A stretch of DNA of 7,692 bases from Lysobacteraceae bacterium (GTDB lineage: Bacteria > Pseudomonadota > Gammaproteobacteria > Xanthomonadales > Wenzhouxiangellaceae), in assembly GCA_020201235.1 (NCBI GenBank), contig JAIVHD010000352.1, positions 1 through 7,692 on the forward strand. Reading direction: 5' to 3'. Position 1 is the first letter of the stretch, and each line of letters begins with the position of its first letter. A program made the translations under genes and the position numbers. Below are positions 5,410 to 7,692 of this stretch, piece by piece. The notes below the pieces were generated by a model. It searched no databases. It was not told the DNA's origin and saw nothing but the letters and a program-made list of their open reading frames with translations.

Positions 5410-6408
5410 TCAGCATGGCGTAACCCGGCACTCGCCAAACGCGGCGTTCGGCTGCGGTGGATCGCATTCCATGATGGTGCAGGTCGATCCTCCCCCAGGC
5501 GGTGTGACAGGAATACCGTAGCGATTTGCCAATTCTGTCAGACGATCGACGATTCGGCTGTCACCCTCGAAGGTAAACCCGCCAAACTGTCCGGGGCCGG
5601 ACGGCACGCCTGGAAGGCCGGGGCCCTGAGCACTCTTTGCATCGACTTCCACAACGAAATCCACGCCCTCGATGCCACCTTGCCCATCCATCTCAGCAAG
5701 GATTTCTTTAACAATCACCCTAATTTTTGTTCCATCATCAAATTCTATAGTTACTTGCTGCCCGAACGCCAAAACCTTCAGCGCGATGTCGACCACAACC
5801 TGCAAAACGTCGCGAAGGCTGCCTGCAGGCGCACCAACAAAATCGTTAATGGTGTTTGACAACGCCACCCGCATGAAGTCACGCAGCGAATTATTGAGCC
5901 CGGTTCTCGCAAGGCCGGCAGAACTGTCTTCTGGACCCACCAGATCGATAGCCGATGGCAAATCAATCGACAATTCACTAATAAACACGCCTTGCGCCAA
6001 TTGCGCCACGAAATTCTGGACAGCCGAAACGCCGCCGGAAATCACCCGCTCGCGTTCCGGATCGCCAGCGGCCGGGCTTGTCGTCGTGCTCCAAAACCCG
6101 TCACCGAAGCCGACTGTCTCGCCAATGAATTCCCGTGTGACCACGAAAAAGCGGACCACATTGGTCATCGGATTCACAACATAAACTTCCTGACTCCCCT
6201 CTGTAAGGATCGGCCACGTGGAAGTTGCGGCGATTTCCGCCGATTGACCAAATTGACTGCCTGTGGAGCAGGTATTGCACAAAGCAGTTTTTGGCTCGTC
6301 GGCCCAGGCTGCAGCGTGCACAAAGCAACCAAAAAGCAGAAATGCTGTAGCGACGTACCCGGCTAAATGACTTCCTCCTACAATTGAAAAAGGGATGGAG
6401 CTAGTCAC
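5410..6408 (-). CDS. Exported Cys-containing protein of unknown function, start uncertain
   Basis: About 332 aa if begun at the GTG at 6406-6408. The hydrophobic segment AGYVATAFLLFGCFVHAA ending AWA before DEPK (cleavage near residue 36) is a clear signal-peptide core. The mature part opens with a CNTC pair (residues 44-47), then a beta-rich region with VYVVNPMTNVVRFFVV, a long mixed region (ISELSIDLPSAIDLV; VLAFGQQVTIEFDDGTKIRV), a Gly/Pro-rich linker (GPGLPGVPSGPGQFGG) and a tail with four Cys spaced C-x4-C-x10-C-x4-C at the C-terminus. Disulphides in the periplasm are likely. I do not recognise the family. The start is odd: a strong Shine-Dalgarno TAGGAGG (6380-6374) is followed at normal distance by no ATG, GTG or TTG in this frame. 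The upstream GTG has only a weak site and gives an n-region without Lys or Arg. The frame is open back to 6639, but that part overlaps, codon for codon, the opposite ORF at 6421-6945 and is probably not translated. Confidence 0.68.
   Translation of the reverse strand: MTSSIPFSIVGGSHLAGYVATAFLLFGCFVHAAAWADEPKTALCNTCSTGSQFGQSAEIAATSTWPILTEGSQEVYVVNPMTNVVRFFVVTREFIGETVGFGDGFWSTTTSPAAGDPERERVISGGVSAVQNFVAQLAQGVFISELSIDLPSAIDLVGPEDSSAGLARTGLNNSLRDFMRVALSNTINDFVGAPAGSLRDVLQVVVDIALKVLAFGQQVTIEFDDGTKIRVIVKEILAEMDGQGGIEGVDFVVEVDAKSAQGPGLPGVPSGPGQFGGFTFEGDSRIVDRLTELANRYGIPVTPPGGGSTCTIMECDPPQPNAAFGECRVTPC
6374..6380 (-). promoter_or_regulatory. Strong Shine-Dalgarno site lacking an in-frame start codon
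   Basis: TAGGAGG on the minus strand is followed by AAGTCATTTAGCC. In the reading frame of 5410-6408 the next codons are AGT, CAT, TTA and GCC. The ATT in another frame is followed at once by TAG. Either a start codon has been lost by mutation, initiation is unconventional, or the match is accidental. Confidence 0.4.
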
Positions 6409-6420
6409 AGACTTCGTGCT

Positions 6421-6945
6421 TTGGGCGATTTCTGCGAGAAGGGCCAGGATGACGTACTCTTGGCGCGAATCCGAGAGCGCAGCATATTCCTGATCGAGAA
6501 TGCCAGCGACCGCCGAATTCACGGGATCGGCGGTTTGTTCCCCTTGCTGGATGGCGACTACCAGGAGTTCGGTTATACGCGCATCAAACTTGGCGGCTTC
6601 GGGCTGCAAAATTACCTGATCGCCATTCGACACGTGCACAGTCGGGTGCTCGACGGGCCGAACGCAATCCTGTTTGCCACGGTGCAGTCGGGGGCCGGAC
6701 GCTCACGCGACAATCTTTTGCTTCAAGGCTTTGAGCGGTGGTCGTCACCGGATTCCAAGCTGGTACACCATAAAGCCGAGATGGCTCGCGCGAAAGGCAA
6801 AGCGCCAACGAAGGCAGAGTATTTGAAATTATCCGTCGACAAACTGCGTAAGCACGCGGAGTTTGTTCTGGACAAAGCAGCCCTGCATACAATCCGTAGA
6901 GTCAATCTTTACGACGGCAGCCGGGAATTATCCGGCTTCGCTTGA
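6421..6945 (+). pseudogene. Unrecognised ORF, probably missing its 5' end
   Basis: About 174 codons ending in TGA at 6943-6945. I do not recognise it. The sequence looks globular and cytoplasmic, with no signal peptide: a hydrophobic/aromatic first half (GGLFPLLDGDYQEFGYTRI; GGFGLQNYLIAIRHV) and a Lys/Arg-rich helical second half (HHKAEMARAKGKAPTKAEYL; SVDKLRKHAEFVLDKAALH) ending in SRELSGFA. Counting the first 73 codons by hand, third positions are 54 G/C and first positions 45, the order expected if this strand is the coding one; the opposite frame shares the same triplets and is then a shadow. No ATG opens the frame: the first possible start is TTG at 6421, without a ribosome binding site, and a stop lies upstream at 6385-6387. 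This suggests a 5'-truncated remnant, though initiation at TTG 6421 or 6460 is possible. The next hairpin downstream is at 7055-7072. Confidence 0.5.
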
Positions 6946-7007
6946 GTGTCGAGATCGTAAATCCTGATTATTATCTTAAGGATATTCGCATGCTGGCGGA
7001 GGGTAAA

Positions 7008-7093
7008 CTCTAACCCCGCCTGATTCACCACCCATCCTCCTGCAGCACCGCCATGCCCCGCGTCTGCGGGGCTGTGCGGCTCCGCCGCGAATC
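7008..7093 (-). repeat. Dispersed hairpin repeat, copy A (inverted)
   Basis: On the minus strand: GATTCGCG, then the perfect hairpin GCCCCGC-AGAC-GCGGGGC (7072-7055), a middle with GCAGGAGG, GGGTGGTGAATCAGGC, and GGGGTTAGAG. It matches the copy at 2323-2405 over about 75 bases and the segment at 28-47 at 15 of 20 positions. Its hairpin may also stop rightward transcription from the ORF ending at 6945. Read as protein on the minus strand it would end R-G-M-A-V-L-Q-E-D-G-W-stop. No gene is accepted in 6946-7161. Confidence 0.6.
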
Positions 7094-7137
7094 GTGCAGA
7101 GGCTGAAGGGACCTGGCAGCCTGCAATCAATTAGGAA

Positions 7138-7156
7138 TCAGGCCGTTGTGGCCTGA
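7138..7156 (-). terminator. Terminator of topA
   Basis: TCAGGCC-GTTGT-GGCCTGA forms a perfect 7-bp stem starting 5 bases after the topA stop codon. On the minus strand it is followed by TTCCTAATTG, moderately T-rich. Confidence 0.65.
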
Positions 7157-7161
7157 CTTGA

Positions 7162-7692
7162 TCATACTTGGCTTGCTGCGGCGGCCGTTTTCCGGCCCGC
7201 CTTCTTCTTGCTTGCCTTTTTCTTGCTTGCCTTTTTCTTGCTTGCCTTTTTCTTGGTCGCGTTGTTTTTGGCAGCGGTTTTTTTGCTGGCTTTTTTACTG
7301 GCGGATTTCTTTTTACTGGTTTTTTTGCTGCCGGCCTTCTTGTAGCCTTTTTTCTTGCCGAACTTGCCGCGGCTTCCTTTGGGCGGGGCTTCGGCCAGCA
7401 TTTTCTGGCATTGCTCCAGCGTCAGGTCTTCGGCTTCGGCATCCTTGGGTACGCTGGCGTTGCGCTTGCCGTCGGTGACGAACGGGCCGTAGCGGCCCTT
7501 GAGGATTTCGATGCCTTCCTCCTGGAAGGTCTTGATGACGCGTTCCTTGAGCATCTGCTTGTGGGCGGCGACGAGTTCGAGGGCCTGCTCGAGCGTGACA
7601 TCCAGCGGATCGACGTCTTTGAGCGATACGAAATTGCGCTGGCCGTAGCGAACATAGGGCCCGAAGCGGCCGATGTTGGCCTGCACCGGTTC
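7162..7692 (-). CDS. topA: DNA topoisomerase I, C-terminal part (5' end outside window)
   Basis: The last 176 residues of a type IA topoisomerase, the enzyme that relaxes negatively supercoiled DNA through a transient single-strand break; the catalytic core lies beyond the right edge. Two C-terminal topoisomerase repeats are visible: GRFGPYVRYGQRNFVSLKD with VDPLDVTLEQALELV, and GRYGPFVTDGKRNASVPKD with LTLEQCQKML. These are DNA-binding modules in forms lacking the E. coli-type zinc ribbons here. The last 70 or so residues are a Lys/Ala/Ser tail (KKKAS repeated) that probably improves DNA binding and processivity, as described for Lys-rich TopA tails in other bacteria. The frame is open to base 7692 (...E-P-V-Q-A-N-I-G-R-F-G); the GTG at 7686 is an internal Val, not the start. 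A hairpin terminator follows the stop. Housekeeping gene, and the best evidence that this is chromosomal. Confidence 0.93.
   Translation of the reverse strand, partial: EPVQANIGRFGPYVRYGQRNFVSLKDVDPLDVTLEQALELVAAHKQMLKERVIKTFQEEGIEILKGRYGPFVTDGKRNASVPKDAEAEDLTLEQCQKMLAEAPPKGSRGKFGKKKGYKKAGSKKTSKKKSASKKASKKTAAKNNATKKKASKKKASKKKASKKKAGRKTAAAASQV
7211..7255 (-). repeat. Three perfect 15-bp tandem repeats in topA tail
   Basis: The unit CTTGCCTTTTTCTTG (plus strand) occurs three times without change at 7211, 7226 and 7241; a degenerate fourth unit lies at 7196-7210. Each encodes one K-K-K-A-S-type pentapeptide, so copy-number change keeps the frame and only alters the length of the lysine tail. 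Confidence 0.9.

Noticed and set aside
6909..7130. Minus-strand ORF of 73 codons downstream of topA
   Set aside because: Lies across the inverted repeat copy and the end of the 6421-6945 ORF; lies beyond the topA terminator and lacks a ribosome binding site.
7162..7478. Plus-strand Cys/Phe/Leu-rich ORF opposite the topA tail
   Set aside because: Direct antisense shadow of the lysine-rich repeats.

Overview
The window looks like a piece of chromosome from a proteobacterium, most likely a gammaproteobacterium. The best taxonomic anchor is the right edge, where the 3' end of topA encodes topoisomerase C-terminal repeats followed by a lysine-rich tail. Coding regions are moderately to highly GC-rich. 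An exception is a visibly AT-richer gene at 2549-3486. There are no tRNA or rRNA genes, no CRISPR array, and no intact transposase or phage module.

Layout, left to right. (1) 1-47: a GC hairpin and a TGAATAAG segment that looks like a partial copy of a dispersed repeat. (2) 198-467 (-): a small unrecognised ORF with an FG-GAP/VCBS-like Asp motif. (3) 642-1958 (-): an exported vanadium haloperoxidase/PAP2-fold protein with a clear promoter (2009-2037), Shine-Dalgarno site and terminator (602-626). (4) 2001-2548: a gene-free stretch holding that promoter, a large nested palindrome and a dispersed-repeat copy. (5) 2549-3486 (+): a lipoprotein with an HExxH zinc-peptidase motif, interrupted by a -1 frameshift. 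(6) 3487-3710: a palindrome-rich gap with a perfect 18-bp hairpin. (7) 3711-5240 (+): an exported protein with one C-terminal CxxCH haem-binding motif. (8) 5241-5409: convergent terminators. (9) 5410-about 6408 (-): an exported Cys-containing protein of unknown function with an unclear start. (10) 6421-6945 (+): an unrecognised ORF that probably lacks its 5' end. (11) 7008-7093: another dispersed-repeat copy, inverted. (12) 7162-7692 (-): the 3' end of topA, running off the window.

No operon is evident. Orientations alternate and most genes carry their own terminator-like hairpins. Four of the genes (haloperoxidase-like, lipoprotein peptidase, CxxCH protein, Cys-rich protein) encode exported products. 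I cannot connect them into one pathway.

The observations most worth following are these: the haloperoxidase-like protein keeps five of the vanadate-pocket positions at exact family spacing but has Gln in place of the acid-base His; several intergenic sites share one dispersed, hairpin-containing repeat that in one case supplies the end of a reading frame; and two adjacent genes show signs of decay (the frameshifted peptidase and the ORF at 6421). I did not find a convincing new multi-gene system.
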